From contig JASLDD010000051.1 in NCBI GenBank assembly GCA_030151725.1, forward strand, positions 1 through 10,241: DNA of 10,241 nt, in the 5' to 3' direction. A program made the translations under genes and the position numbers. The stretch is from Solirubrobacteraceae bacterium. Its GTDB lineage: Bacteria > Actinomycetota > Thermoleophilia > Solirubrobacterales > Solirubrobacteraceae. The notes under the pieces are model-generated. The model saw only the letters and a program-made list of their open reading frames with translations, did no database searches and was not told where the DNA came from. Of the stretch, positions 1 to 6,936 are shown piece by piece (the first letter of the stretch is position 1; the number at the start of each line of letters is the position of its first letter).

Positions 1-92
1 GCCATCAGTCATATTCTGCCCGCCAACCATAGGATCACATCTACTGCGGTGCCCTGTAGATCTTCTGGTCATCGACTCCGAACCCACCCACC

Positions 93-689
93 ATGCTCCT
101 CTACAACTCTCAGGTCTCAGGCAACTGCTACAAGGTTCGACTGCTGTTCGCCCAGCTCGGTCAGAGCTATGAGCGGCGCGCCGTCGATGTCGTCGACCGC
201 TCCAATCGATCTGAGCTCTTGGGCGCCCTCAATCCCGCGCTCCGCGTGCCCACGCTCGTACTCGACGACGGCCGACCGCTGGCCGAGTCCAACGCCATCA
301 TCTGGTACCTGGCCGATGGCACCCCATACCTGCCCACCGACCCCTTCGAACGCGCCAAGGTCTTGCAGTGGCTGTTCTTCGAGCAATACAGCCACGAGCC
401 CTACATAGCTGTGGCGCGCTTCTGGCTGGCCGTCTTGGGCGCGCCTCCCTCTCCTGATGAGCTGGCCGCCAAGCAGAAGGGTGGCTATGCGGCCCTGAGC
501 GCCCTCGAGCGCCAGCTCTCGGCAACGCAGTTCCTCGTCGGAGAGCGCTACACCATCGCCGACATCGCTCTCTATGCCTACACACATGTCGCTGAGGAGG
601 GCGGCTTCGACCTCTCCGGCTATCCCGCGATTCGCGCCTGGCTCACCCGGATCGCAGCCCAGCCGCGCCACGTGCCCATCACCGCGTGA
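93..689 (+). CDS. Glutathione S-transferase family protein
   Basis: This 198-aa protein has the two-domain layout and usual length of cytosolic bacterial glutathione S-transferases, which conjugate glutathione to electrophiles or act as thiol-dependent reductases or isomerases. The thioredoxin-like domain covers about residues 1-78. It includes the N-terminal S-G-N-C-Y-K segment (9-14), where the catalytic Ser/Cys normally lies, the cis-proline V52-P53, and the glutathione-binding E65-S66 followed by N-A-I-I-W-Y-L. The helical C-terminal domain (about 85-198) contains the N-capping box T-I-A-D (154-157). The ATG at 93 puts the first beta strand right at the N terminus, as is usual, but no strong ribosome binding site is visible. 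The stop overlaps the start of the methyltransferase gene, so the two are probably co-transcribed. Family assignment is firm; substrate is unknown. Many actinobacteria use mycothiol rather than glutathione, so the true thiol partner is uncertain. Confidence 0.9.
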   Translation: MLLYNSQVSGNCYKVRLLFAQLGQSYERRAVDVVDRSNRSELLGALNPALRVPTLVLDDGRPLAESNAIIWYLADGTPYLPTDPFERAKVLQWLFFEQYSHEPYIAVARFWLAVLGAPPSPDELAAKQKGGYAALSALERQLSATQFLVGERYTIADIALYAYTHVAEEGGFDLSGYPAIRAWLTRIAAQPRHVPITA

Positions 690-1363
690 CCGCGCCCGAA
701 CGCGAGCGCTACGTCCCAGCCGCCGGCCGTATATGGCTGACCGCGCTCTACGACCCAGCGATGGCGCTGACCATGCGTGAGGGTGCCTTCCGTGGCGCTG
801 TTCTCTCCACCGTGCTCGCTGGTCCACCGCCGCGCCTCGTGTTGGACGTCGGTTGTGGAACCGGCACGCTTGCTGTCCAGCTGGCCGATGCGAGCCCGGC
901 GGTGGAGGTCGTGGGTGTGGACGGCGATGAGAAGGTCCTCTCGCAGGCGCGCAAGAAGGCCGCCGGCCTGGACGGACGGGTGCGGTTTGAGCAGGCGAGC
1001 GCCGAGAAGCTGCCGCTCGCCACGGGCAGCGTCGATGTGGTGATCGCCTCGCTGCTGCTCCATCACCTGCTTCCCCCCGCCAAGACGCTTGCGCTGCAAG
1101 AGGCCCAACGCGTGCTGGCTCCCGACGGGCGCCTGTTGATCGTCGACTGGGGCAGGCCGCGCGATCCGCTGGTGCGCATCGGCTTCTATCTGCTGCAGCT
1201 GCTCGACGGCTTTCCCAATACCCGGGATCACGCCGCCGGGCGCCTGCCCTCGTTCATCGAACAGGCCGGCTTCGAGTCCGTGACGGTCTTGCAACGCTGG
1301 CGCACCGTTTGGGGAAGCCTCGAGCTGATCGCAGGCTCACAGGCGGCACCCGCAGCACATTGA
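686..1363 (+). CDS. Class I SAM-dependent methyltransferase
   Basis: This 225-aa protein has a Rossmann-type methyltransferase core (Methyltransf_11/UbiE-like). Motif I is L-V-L-D-V-G-C-G-T-G-T-L (51-62). The ribose-binding acidic residue is D79 in V-V-G-V-D-G-D. The adenine-side segment is A-S-A-E-K-L-P-L (104-111), the post-motif strand D-V-V-I-A-S-L-L-L-H-H-L (117-128), and the beta-5 strand L-I-V-D-W (151-155). It should transfer a methyl group from SAM to a small molecule or lipid; nothing in the sequence identifies the acceptor. The GTG start at 686 overlaps the TGA of the upstream GST gene in a GTGA arrangement, which implies translational coupling. The stop codon overlaps the -35 box of the downstream kinase promoter, so this two-gene unit ends where the next promoter begins. 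Confidence 0.88.
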   Translation: MTAPERERYVPAAGRIWLTALYDPAMALTMREGAFRGAVLSTVLAGPPPRLVLDVGCGTGTLAVQLADASPAVEVVGVDGDEKVLSQARKKAAGLDGRVRFEQASAEKLPLATGSVDVVIASLLLHHLLPPAKTLALQEAQRVLAPDGRLLIVDWGRPRDPLVRIGFYLLQLLDGFPNTRDHAAGRLPSFIEQAGFESVTVLQRWRTVWGSLELIAGSQAAPAAH

Positions 1364-1391
1364 CACGGTCGTCTACTAAGCATACGCTTAG
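1360..1391 (+). promoter_or_regulatory. Sigma-A-type promoter with palindromic operator for the ABC1 kinase
   Basis: A perfect -35 hexamer TTGACA (1360-1365) is followed after 17 bp by TACGCT (1383-1388), which keeps the key T-A-x-x-x-T positions of a -10 box. A 16-bp inverted repeat, CTAAGC-ATAC-GCTTAG (1376-1391), covers the -10. Short palindromes of this kind over a -10 are typical TetR-family repressor sites, but no regulator gene lies in this window. Predicted transcription starts near 1395, leaving a leader of roughly 33 nt that contains GGAG (1417-1420), 7 nt before the GTG start at 1428. The promoter call is well supported by sequence; the regulator class is inferred. Confidence 0.68.
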
Positions 1392-1427
1392 CTAAAGCAA
1401 GTGAGACTTGGGGAATGGAGATAGGTT

Positions 1428-2855
1428 GTGTCCGATGTCGAGCCTCCTGCAGGTACCGGCGACGGCATCAGCCGGGGACGCCTGCAGCGAGCTGCGCCCC
1501 TGGTTGGTCTAAGCGCCCGCATGGCAAGCGTGGCGCTGGTCGCCGGCCTGCGAAGCAAGCTCTCAGGCACCGACCCAACCGAGTTTCACGAGCGCACAGC
1601 GGAGCGCTACGCCGAGCTGCTCGGCCACTCCAAGGGCGCCCTCATGAAGGCGGGGCAGATGCTCTCCTTCGCGTCAGCCATTCCTGCAGTGCCTCCGGAG
1701 TTCCAGTCGATCTACCAGTCGGCACTGATGCGCTTGCACAGCGACGCGCCACCGATGACACCGGAGCTCGCACTCGCCACTCTTGAGCGGGAGCTCGGTT
1801 GCCACACCGAGCACCTGTTCGCCGACTTCGATTGGAAGCCTCTCGCAACGGCTTCGGTCGGCCAGGTCCACGCCGCCCGCCTGCGCGATGGCCGAGACGT
1901 CGCTGTGAAGATCCAGTACCCAGGGGCGGCAGACGCAATTGCTGCCGACCTGAAGAACACCGAGCTGCTGGCCGCATTCGTGAGTCTGACCGTGGGCGGC
2001 ATGTCTCCGCGGAAGTTGAGCTTTGACCTTCGCGGCGCGGCGCGCGAGATGACCCTCCGCATCGCCGAGGAGCTCGACTATAGGCACGAGGCAGCCAACC
2101 AGTCCGAGTTCGCGACGTATTACCGCGGACACCCGTTCATTCACATCCCAGAGGTGGTTTCTGAGCTTTGCACCAAATGTGTGCTGACCCAGGAGCTCGT
2201 GCGGGGAATCTCCTGGAGTGATGCCCTAACCGCCGATCAGGGGCTACGCGACCAGTGGGGCGAGGCGATCTGGCGCTTCACCTACGGCTCATACAAACGC
2301 ATCTATGCGTTCAACGCGGACCCGCATCCCGGCAATTACATATTTCACGACGACGGGAGCGTGAGCTTCCTGGACTTCGGCTGCGTCAAGCGCCTGAGCA
2401 CCGACCAGGTCCAGATGATGGATGCGATCGCACGCGAATGCCTCCGAGGTGACGTACACGGGACGTGGCGGGCTTGCGTGGAGGCCGGGTTCTGGCGATC
2501 CTCAGATCCGGTCACGCCCGAGGAAGCGTTCGCCTACTGGCATGAGGACTGGGGGATGCTCTGGGCGAAAGAGCGGTTTGTCATCACCCCAGAGTACGCG
2601 GCCAGGAGGATCCGACGCAGGTGCTCACCTACTGGCCCATCGAGCAACGCCTTCCTGCACATCACCGCGTCCCCCGAATACACGGTTATGAGCCGTCTCG
2701 AGGTAGGGGTCGCGTCCGTGATCGCACAGTTGGGCGCCGGCGCTCACTGGGGCGCCATAGCGGCAGAAGGCCTACAGGACATCGAGCCGCTGACCGAGAT
2801 GGGCAAGCGAGAGCGAGCGTTTTATGAGATGCGGCAGGCTGCGGGGTTTGCTTGA
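1428..2855 (+). CDS. ABC1/AarF/UbiB-family atypical protein kinase
   Basis: This 475-aa protein is a complete member of the ABC1 (AarF/UbiB/ADCK) family, whose members are atypical kinases or ATPases supporting isoprenoid-quinone or other lipid metabolism. Family hallmarks are all present: the K-x-G-Q motif K74-A-G-Q77 followed by P-P-E-F (89-92); the alanine-rich nucleotide loop in the form A-T-A-S-V-G-Q (140-146); the VAVK lysine K161; the E-E-L-D-Y-R-H-E-A helix (214-222); the catalytic segment N-A-D-P-H-P-G-N (296-303); and the metal-binding D316-F-G. GTG at 1428 is the best start because GGAG lies 7 nt upstream; the ATG at 1415 is in another frame. No membrane segments are obvious. The gene has its own promoter with a palindromic operator, so its expression is probably repressible. 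The physiological substrate is unknown. No frame damage is seen, in contrast to the decayed genes that follow. Confidence 0.92.
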   Translation: MSDVEPPAGTGDGISRGRLQRAAPLVGLSARMASVALVAGLRSKLSGTDPTEFHERTAERYAELLGHSKGALMKAGQMLSFASAIPAVPPEFQSIYQSALMRLHSDAPPMTPELALATLERELGCHTEHLFADFDWKPLATASVGQVHAARLRDGRDVAVKIQYPGAADAIAADLKNTELLAAFVSLTVGGMSPRKLSFDLRGAAREMTLRIAEELDYRHEAANQSEFATYYRGHPFIHIPEVVSELCTKCVLTQELVRGISWSDALTADQGLRDQWGEAIWRFTYGSYKRIYAFNADPHPGNYIFHDDGSVSFLDFGCVKRLSTDQVQMMDAIARECLRGDVHGTWRACVEAGFWRSSDPVTPEEAFAYWHEDWGMLWAKERFVITPEYAARRIRRRCSPTGPSSNAFLHITASPEYTVMSRLEVGVASVIAQLGAGAHWGAIAAEGLQDIEPLTEMGKRERAFYEMRQAAGFA

Positions 2856-3013
2856 GCGGATTGTCCTACGGGGCGGCCGCGGGCGCTGTGTAGCGATGTT
2901 CTGAGTCTCGGCAAGACCCATGCGCCGTGCGGCGGAAATCCACACCTGGAGCTGTCTGTGGCACGAAACCCGGGGGAAGACATCCCTGTCACGGAACACC
3001 GCCGCTGACAAGC

Positions 3014-3336
3014 TCAAACCACATCAGGTTGGGCTGCATCTAGGTCATCCAAGTCGACGAGGTCGCGGACGCCCGGCAGCCTGCTTCATCGCCCTAAGGT
3101 GTTCAAGCGCACAGATCGCAATCGTCAAACCCGCCATATCGACGTTGATCGCCTTCGATCGAAGCTCCGCATAGGGCACGACGTCGATGTTCTGGACGAC
3201 ATCCAAGTCCCCGAGCTGGGTGGCGATCTCCCCGTACAACGCCCCACGATGCCAATGCCAAGCCACCTATGACTACAAGCCGAACATCCGCCTGGACGAG
3301 ACGACCGAGAAGCTCATCGAACAAGGGTGTGCTCAA
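3014..3336 (-). pseudogene. Minimal nucleotidyltransferase relic (deletion plus frameshifts)
   Basis: Read on the minus strand from about 3336, one frame gives L-F-D-E-L-L-G-R-L followed by V-I-G-G-L-A-L-A-S-W-G-V-V-R-G, the N-terminal glycine motif of MNT/AbiEii-like nucleotidyltransferases. The frame then changes near 3240 and continues with G-E-I-A-T-Q-L-G-D-L-D-V-V-Q, A-E-L-R-S-K-A and H-L-R-A-M-K-Q-A-A-G-R-P, the C-terminal half of the same family. A second frame change near 3062 gives R-D-L-V-D-L-D-D-L and ends at a TGA (3014-3016). The central stretch that should carry the catalytic D-x-D acids, roughly 60 residues by my memory of the family, is missing at the first junction. The protein is therefore inactive if made. 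The order and fit of the fragments make family recognition fairly strong; the exact N terminus (TTG at 3336 or upstream) is uncertain. Confidence 0.75.
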
Positions 3337-3469
3337 CGAGCGCGCAGCGCAGCGTCCTCGCTCGAGAGGAGAGCAGCGAATATGCACGCCGACCGACACG
3401 CAGCGTCATGCGCTGTTTCAGAGAGGAGGAACGCCCCGTACCTGAAGACATGCGAAGAGGAGGAAGCTG

Positions 3470-4266
3470 TTGACCACGATGGATTGGGCTACTCAGGCCG
3501 CCAGCGGTGCGCAGAGCTACGAGGAGTTCTTGGTACCCGCGATGTTCTCGCCATTCGCGGAACGAATTGTCGAGCGGGTGGGCGTTGCGCCCGGCCTAGC
3601 CGTTCTCGACGTTGCATGCGGAACAGGCGTGGTGTCGCGTGCCGCCGCCCGACGCGCTGGCCGCGCGGGGTCGGTGATCGGCGTGGACCTCGGCGAGCCA
3701 ACGCTCGCGGTTGCGAGGTCTCGAGCCATCCACGAGGAGGCGGCGCCGATTGAGTATCTGCAATCCGACGCCACGCAGCTGTCATCGTGCTCTGCCAACA
3801 TGGTCTGCAGTTCTTTCCCGACCGTTCCTCGGCGCTCGCCGAGATGCACCGGGTGTCGAAGGCGGGCGGCAGGCTCGCCATCGCAACCTGGAAGAACATC
3901 GAGGCCTCACCGTACATCGCGATCGCCGACGCGCTCGAGTCGCACATCAGCCCAGAGGCCGCGGCAATGGCGCGCTCGCCATTCGGCCTGAGCGACGCTT
4001 CGGAGCTGGCGCAGGCCATATCCGCCGCGGGATTTCGAGATGTCGTTGTCGAGGACGAAACGATCGAGTGCATTTGGGCGTCCCACCCGGACTTCGCGTT
4101 GCGCGCGATCGAAGCGGGTCCGATCGCGTCGGTTTTCGCGGCGGCTCAGGACACCGCGCAACGGAAAGTGCTCGACGCAGTAGCCGCGCGACTGGCCCCG
4201 CACGCCACGGTCGACGGCCGCCTGCGCATGGCAATGACCTCGAACATGGCCTTCGCTCGCGCCTGA
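3470..4266 (+). pseudogene. Class I methyltransferase broken by a small internal deletion
   Basis: Two frames together make one methyltransferase of about 260 aa. The first frame starts at TTG 3470 (5 nt after the strong ribosome binding site GAGGAGGA, 3457-3464) or ATG 3479. It contains motif I as V-L-D-V-A-C-G-T-G, then V-I-G-V-D-L, and ends usefully at D-A-T-Q-L near 3780. The second frame picks up at V-I-V-L-C-Q-H-G-L-Q-F-F-P-D, then M-H-R-V, G-G-R-L-A-I-A-T-W and a normal C-terminal region to the TGA at 4264-4266. Comparison with the usual order (D-A-x-x-L-P-F-x-D-x-x-F-D-V-V-L-C-Q-x-G-L-Q-F-F) indicates that about eight codons plus a frame change are missing at the junction. That is more than a single sequencing error would explain. 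The good ribosome site and clean flanks suggest recent inactivation. A dispersed repeat copy starts within about 20 nt of the stop, in the same frame. Confidence 0.8.
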
Positions 4267-4282
4267 ACCGATCGCAGCCGAG

Positions 4283-4389
4283 CCTTAACGGGGATGGCGG
4301 GAAGACTCTCGAAATCTCCGTGGCCTCTGATCCGCCAGCTTCATAAGGAGAGGTTCGGCGCTGAGGCCGAGCTTGGTCAGGCCGCGTAG
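4283..4389 (+). repeat. Dispersed repeat, copy A
   Basis: This copy shares the central core (ACGGGGATGGCGGGAAG, then TCTCGAAATCTCCGTGG) and the 3' half with copy B; the 5' GAGTTCGAAC arm seen in B, C and E is absent or unrecognisable. From ATG 4294 it reads a 31-codon frame, M-A-G-R-L-S-K-S-P-W, then I-R-Q-L-H-K-E-R-F-G, ending at TAG 4387-4389. This frame is continuous with the frame of the upstream methyltransferase remnant after its stop. It overlaps the 3' end of the convergent DUF2442 gene by 13 bp. Whether the frame is translated is unknown. Confidence 0.7.
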
Positions 4390-4655
4390 CCCTGAGCAGG
4401 CCAGACTCCGGTACGGACACGCTCGTAGAGCACGTCCGGTGCTAGATCGGCGCCCCCTGGCCAACAGACGGTCCCAAGCTCGATATCGACGCGTACCTCC
4501 ACGAACCCAACGGGCGTACGAGCACGCTCAAACACTGGACCGTGCATACGGCTCAGAACCTCAACCTCTCCCGTGAGGCCGTCAGCGAACGTGATCCGCA
4601 ACGTACCGTGCTGCGGAACCTCAACACCTGTGATGTCTGGGGTTAGCCCGATCAT
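4377..4655 (-). CDS. DUF2442 family small protein
   Basis: This 92-aa protein matches the DUF2442 pattern: an N-terminal beta-rich half with P-Q-H-G-T-L-R-I-T-F-A-D-G and G-E-V-E-V, and a C-terminal half with F-E-x-A and an I-E-L-G-T-V-C-W-P-G-G-A-D-L-A-P-D-x-L-Y motif (the tail 'W-P-x-G-x-D-L-x-P-x-x-L' is the family signature). Its biochemical role is not established. The ATG start overlaps the TGA of the upstream DUF4160 gene in an ATGA arrangement, and these two families are commonly neighbours. Such DUF4160/DUF2442 pairs have been suggested to behave like toxin-antitoxin modules, but that is not demonstrated here. The C-terminal residues G-Y-A-A overlap the end of repeat copy A on the opposite strand. 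The reading frame is intact. Confidence 0.85.
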   Translation of the reverse strand: MIGLTPDITGVEVPQHGTLRITFADGLTGEVEVLSRMHGPVFERARTPVGFVEVRVDIELGTVCWPGGADLAPDVLYERVRTGVWPAQGYAA

Positions 4656-4933
4656 TGCAGTGGCTCGACCTCCAGCAGTGTCTCACCTGCGCGGGCTCTT
4701 CGCCAGTTGTCCTGCAGTTCTGCTGCGTGTAGCTCTGCCCAAGCCAGCACGATCCGGAGCTCTCTGCGTGGTAGATCGCCGGCTAGCAGCTCAAGAGTGT
4801 CGGTTCGCACCTTTGCGTTGAACTCTCCTGATCGCGCATGAAAGTGCGGCGGTGGATGATCGTCGTAGTACATGGAGATCGTGATCCCCAAGAAATCTGC
4901 TGATCGTCGGCATCTGATCGATTCTGTCGGCAA
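4652..4933 (-). CDS. DUF4160 family small protein with a frameshift near its start
   Basis: The body of this protein is a clear DUF4160 domain: I-T-I-S-M-Y-Y-D-D-H-P-P-P-H-F-H-A-R, then F-N-A-K-V-R, L-P-R-R-E-L and L-A-W-A-E-L-H-A-A-E-L-x-x-N-W. Its normal N terminus, M-P-T-I-S-R-F-L-G, is visible but in a different frame, beginning at ATG 4913. Removing one A from the three-A run at 4893-4895 (T on the coding strand) joins that start perfectly to G-I-T-I-S-M-Y-Y. As written, translation could only begin at the in-frame TTG 4933 (giving an altered 16-residue N terminus) or at the internal ATG 4873. The gene is thus either frameshifted, rescued by an alternative start, or affected by a sequencing error. 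It overlaps DUF2442 by 4 bp and lies directly downstream of the ABC ATPase relic. Confidence 0.72.
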   Translation of the reverse strand: MPTESIRCRRSADFLGITISMYYDDHPPPHFHARSGEFNAKVRTDTLELLAGDLPRRELRIVLAWAELHAAELQDNWRRARAGETLLEVEPLQ

Positions 4934-4999
4934 CTTGGGTCGGCATCATCCAATCCGACGAGCGCCCGTCCAGTGGACCCGACAAATGCTCTGATTCTG

Positions 5000-5718
5000 C
5001 GAGCCCAAGTGCGACGACCTTGCGATCACTGGACGGCAGGCTGGATACCAAGGCCAGATTGCCATCATCAAAGCGCCAGACGCGGCTCGCTACCCATGCC
5101 GAGGTGAGGTCTGCAGCCCTCAGCAGCACTCCGCAACCTATCTCGTCCACCACGAGCGAAGCAGCTGTCGAGCCTCCTGTGCCTGGGCCGCCCCAAGACC
5201 ATCGAATAGCTCGGTGATGACGACGAAGCGCGGGCGAGCTACCACGATCCGGGCGAACTCAACGAGGACTCTCTCTCCCAGAATGTCAAGCGCGCCAGTG
5301 GCTTCGGGACAGATACGAGATACCTAGCTGCTCCAATCCGAGCTGCGCTCGTTGGGCTGCCTCACGGTTACTGATCTTGTGTTCAGCAAGCGGGTACAGG
5401 CCGACATAACCTCGGACCTTCGGCGCGATTCCCGCCCCTGACAGGCGACTGTCCACACTTAGGATGTGCCTGCACCCGGAGCTCTTCCCGCGTGGCCCTT
5501 TTGAGCCGGGTGAGATCGATCTGGTCGAGTCGCACCTGTCCTTTATCCGGCTGAACCGCACACGCGGCGGCTTCCAACAGGGCTTCGCTTTCTTCCCCGC
5601 ATGGACCGAGGATTCCCACGATTTCGCCTCCGGCGACGCTCAAGGAGACCTCGCACAAGATCTGCACTCGCCACTTCCCGCGCCCGTAGCTCTTGTGGAT
5701 ATCGACCAGCGACCGCAT
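5000..5718 (-). pseudogene. ABC transporter ATPase relic with several frameshifts
   Basis: On the minus strand from ATG 5718 one frame reads like the start of an ABC ATPase: L-V-D-I-H-K-S-Y-G-R-G, V-S-L-S-V-A-G-G-E-I-V-G-I-L-G, then a Walker A position reading G-P-C-G-E-E-S-E, which lacks the invariant lysine. The homology changes frame near 5470 (H-I-L-S-V-D-S-R-L ... A-A-Q-R-A-Q-L-G-L-E-Q-L-G-I) and again near 5305. After that comes a weak signature, L-D-I-L-G-E-R-V-L-V-E-F-A-R-I-V, and a Walker B strand R-F-V-V-I-T-E-L-F-D-G-L-G without its normal aspartate. A third change near 5165 leads to V-V-D-E-I-G-C-G-V-L-L-R-A-A-D and V-W-R-F-D-D-G-N-L, the usual ABC C-terminal strands. Several frameshifts plus missing catalytic residues indicate long decay. 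The 3' limit is not clear because the last frame stays open to the DUF4160 start. No permease partner is recognisable. Confidence 0.75.
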
Positions 5719-5860
5719 CTAGACCAGCGGGGTCAGCGCAGCCACTCCGCACAGACGCCTATCCGGCCCACGAGTGCATCAGGCATCCCTCAAGCCCTAC
5801 GGCTCATCGGCGCCTGATCTCGTCCTGGGTAGCTGCTCCAGGGAAACGCATACGCAATCC
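5719..5860. other. Intergenic stretch with no recognisable gene
   Basis: Between the start of the ABC ATPase relic and repeat copy B no convincing coding sequence, terminator hairpin or promoter is visible on either strand. A permease gene, the usual partner of an ABC ATPase, was looked for on the minus strand and not found. Confidence 0.5.
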
Positions 5861-6007
5861 GAGTTCCGAGCAACGACCTCAACACCTGCAAAAACGGAGA
5901 TCGCGGGAAGGTTCTCGAAATCTCCGTGGTCCCTGATCCGGCAGCTTCATGAGGAGCGATTTGGTCCCACGCCTCGGCTACTACCCGAGGTTAAGAGACG
6001 CCCATAG
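5861..6007 (+). repeat. Dispersed repeat, copy B
   Basis: This copy has both halves. The 5' part, GAGTTCCGAGCAACGACCTC, forms an imperfect inverted repeat with CTCGAAATCTC (5914-5924), with 9 of 10 arm positions pairing plus one extra base. The 3' part reads S-P-W-S-L-I-R-Q-L-H-E-E-R-F-G and continues to a TAG at 6005-6007. The open frame runs through the whole copy as R-A-T-T-S-T-P-A-K-T-E-I-A-G-R-F-S-K, with ATC where copies A and C have ATG, so there is no obvious start codon. It lies just upstream of the response-regulator gene. Confidence 0.72.
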
Positions 6008-6013
6008 CGGCGA

Positions 6014-6691
6014 TTGGTCGATCCGAGGATGATAGGCCCCTTGTCCAGGGTTCGAGATAGCTCGGAGCGGCATCGGGTGCGTGTTCTGGTGGCTGATGAC
6101 CATCCTGTGTTCCTCGACGGCCTAGCGTGGACAATCAAGGCTTGGCCAGAGTTCGAGCTGATCGGTGCAGTCACGACCGACACGCTGTTGCCCACTCTTC
6201 GGGAGCTTCAGCCGGATGTGACTATCTTCGATCCCACCTTCCTAGACGGCGAAGCACGAGACGAGGTCTTTACTTGCGCAAGTGATGAGATGCGCCTGCT
6301 TTTCGTTTCAGACGACTACGGGAAGGGAAGCTATGACGCGGCCGTGCGAGGCGCAGTTGGGTGTCTGACTCGACTGTGCTCCGCACAAGAGTTGCGCCAT
6401 GCGATCGCCGCAGCGGATCGGGGAGATGTCCACCTCGCATCGGCTGCTGTCGAAGAGATCGCGGCGGAGCTTAGACTGCGCAACCGTTATGTGGGACCGT
6501 ATCTCACTCTGCGGCAGCGCGAAGTCTTGCAGTTGGTCGCTGAGGGACACTCCAACAAGCAGGTCGCGGTGCATCTTACGATCGCGGAGGCCACTGTCAA
6601 GGCGCATCTCCGCGCCATCTATAAAGAGCTGGAAGCACGCGGGCGCACCCAGGCTATCGCCGTCGGGCTACGCCACCGCCTCATCGACTGA
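6014..6691 (+). CDS. NarL/LuxR-type response regulator
   Basis: The protein has an N-terminal receiver domain and a C-terminal LuxR-type helix-turn-helix. In the 225-aa reading frame the acidic pair is D28-D29 (V-L-V-A-D-D-H-P), the phospho-acceptor is D73 (V-T-I-F-D-P), and the switch residue is S99. The usual lysine of the G-x-x-G-x-L-x-K motif is replaced by R120 (G-A-V-G-C-L-T-R). The DNA-binding domain (164-215) begins L-T-L-R-Q-R-E-V-L and contains the recognition region A-T-V-K-A-H-L-R. The longest frame starts at TTG 6014, with ATG at 6029. A better start may be GTG 6077: it has GGAG at 6064-6067 and places R-V-L-V-A-D-D-H-P at the N terminus, as is normal, giving 204 aa. No sensor kinase gene is nearby, so it is an orphan, and the Lys-to-Arg change makes its phosphorylation response uncertain. 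Its targets are unknown. Confidence 0.88.
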   Translation: MVDPRMIGPLSRVRDSSERHRVRVLVADDHPVFLDGLAWTIKAWPEFELIGAVTTDTLLPTLRELQPDVTIFDPTFLDGEARDEVFTCASDEMRLLFVSDDYGKGSYDAAVRGAVGCLTRLCSAQELRHAIAAADRGDVHLASAAVEEIAAELRLRNRYVGPYLTLRQREVLQLVAEGHSNKQVAVHLTIAEATVKAHLRAIYKELEARGRTQAIAVGLRHRLID

Positions 6692-6936
6692 CACGCGAGG
6701 ACTGCCGATGCTCCCGCGCGGGGTCGAGAGCAGCCGGCCTTCCGTGCGTTGGCGATCTGGCAGGCAGCCATCCACGGACACTGACGGAGCTCTGCAAGTC
6801 AAAGTTGCCTGGCAAATGAGCGTAGATTGCCGGCAGCAGCACCAGCACCAGAACTGTCCTCCGGGGTCGCGTGAGATGTTGACGGCGGCTCATACGCAGT
6901 GAGCTTGCCTGGCGACTCTCGATCTGTGCGTCGATC
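6692..6936. other. Non-coding stretch after the response regulator
   Basis: Open frames here are short or lack homology. A minus-strand frame contains a hydrophobic run (T-V-L-V-L-V-L-L-P-A-I-Y) but no recognisable protein context, so it is not called as a gene. No RNA gene is seen. Together with the hairpin and repeat copy C that follow, this forms a gap of about 510 bp before the toxin-antitoxin operon. Confidence 0.5.

Noticed and set aside
117..827. Long minus-strand open frame of 236 codons opposite the GST gene
   Set aside because: It mirrors the strongly recognisable GST and methyltransferase frames and is an antisense by-product of high GC codon use; no family motif is seen.
620..1294. 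Minus-strand open frame of 224 codons opposite the methyltransferase
   Set aside because: Antisense shadow of a gene with clear SAM-binding motifs; composition is Arg/Gly/Gln-rich without domain features.
2870..2890. GC-rich palindrome around GCGGCCGC after the kinase gene as a terminator
   Set aside because: The arms are short, there is no T tract, and such GC runs are expected by chance in this base composition.
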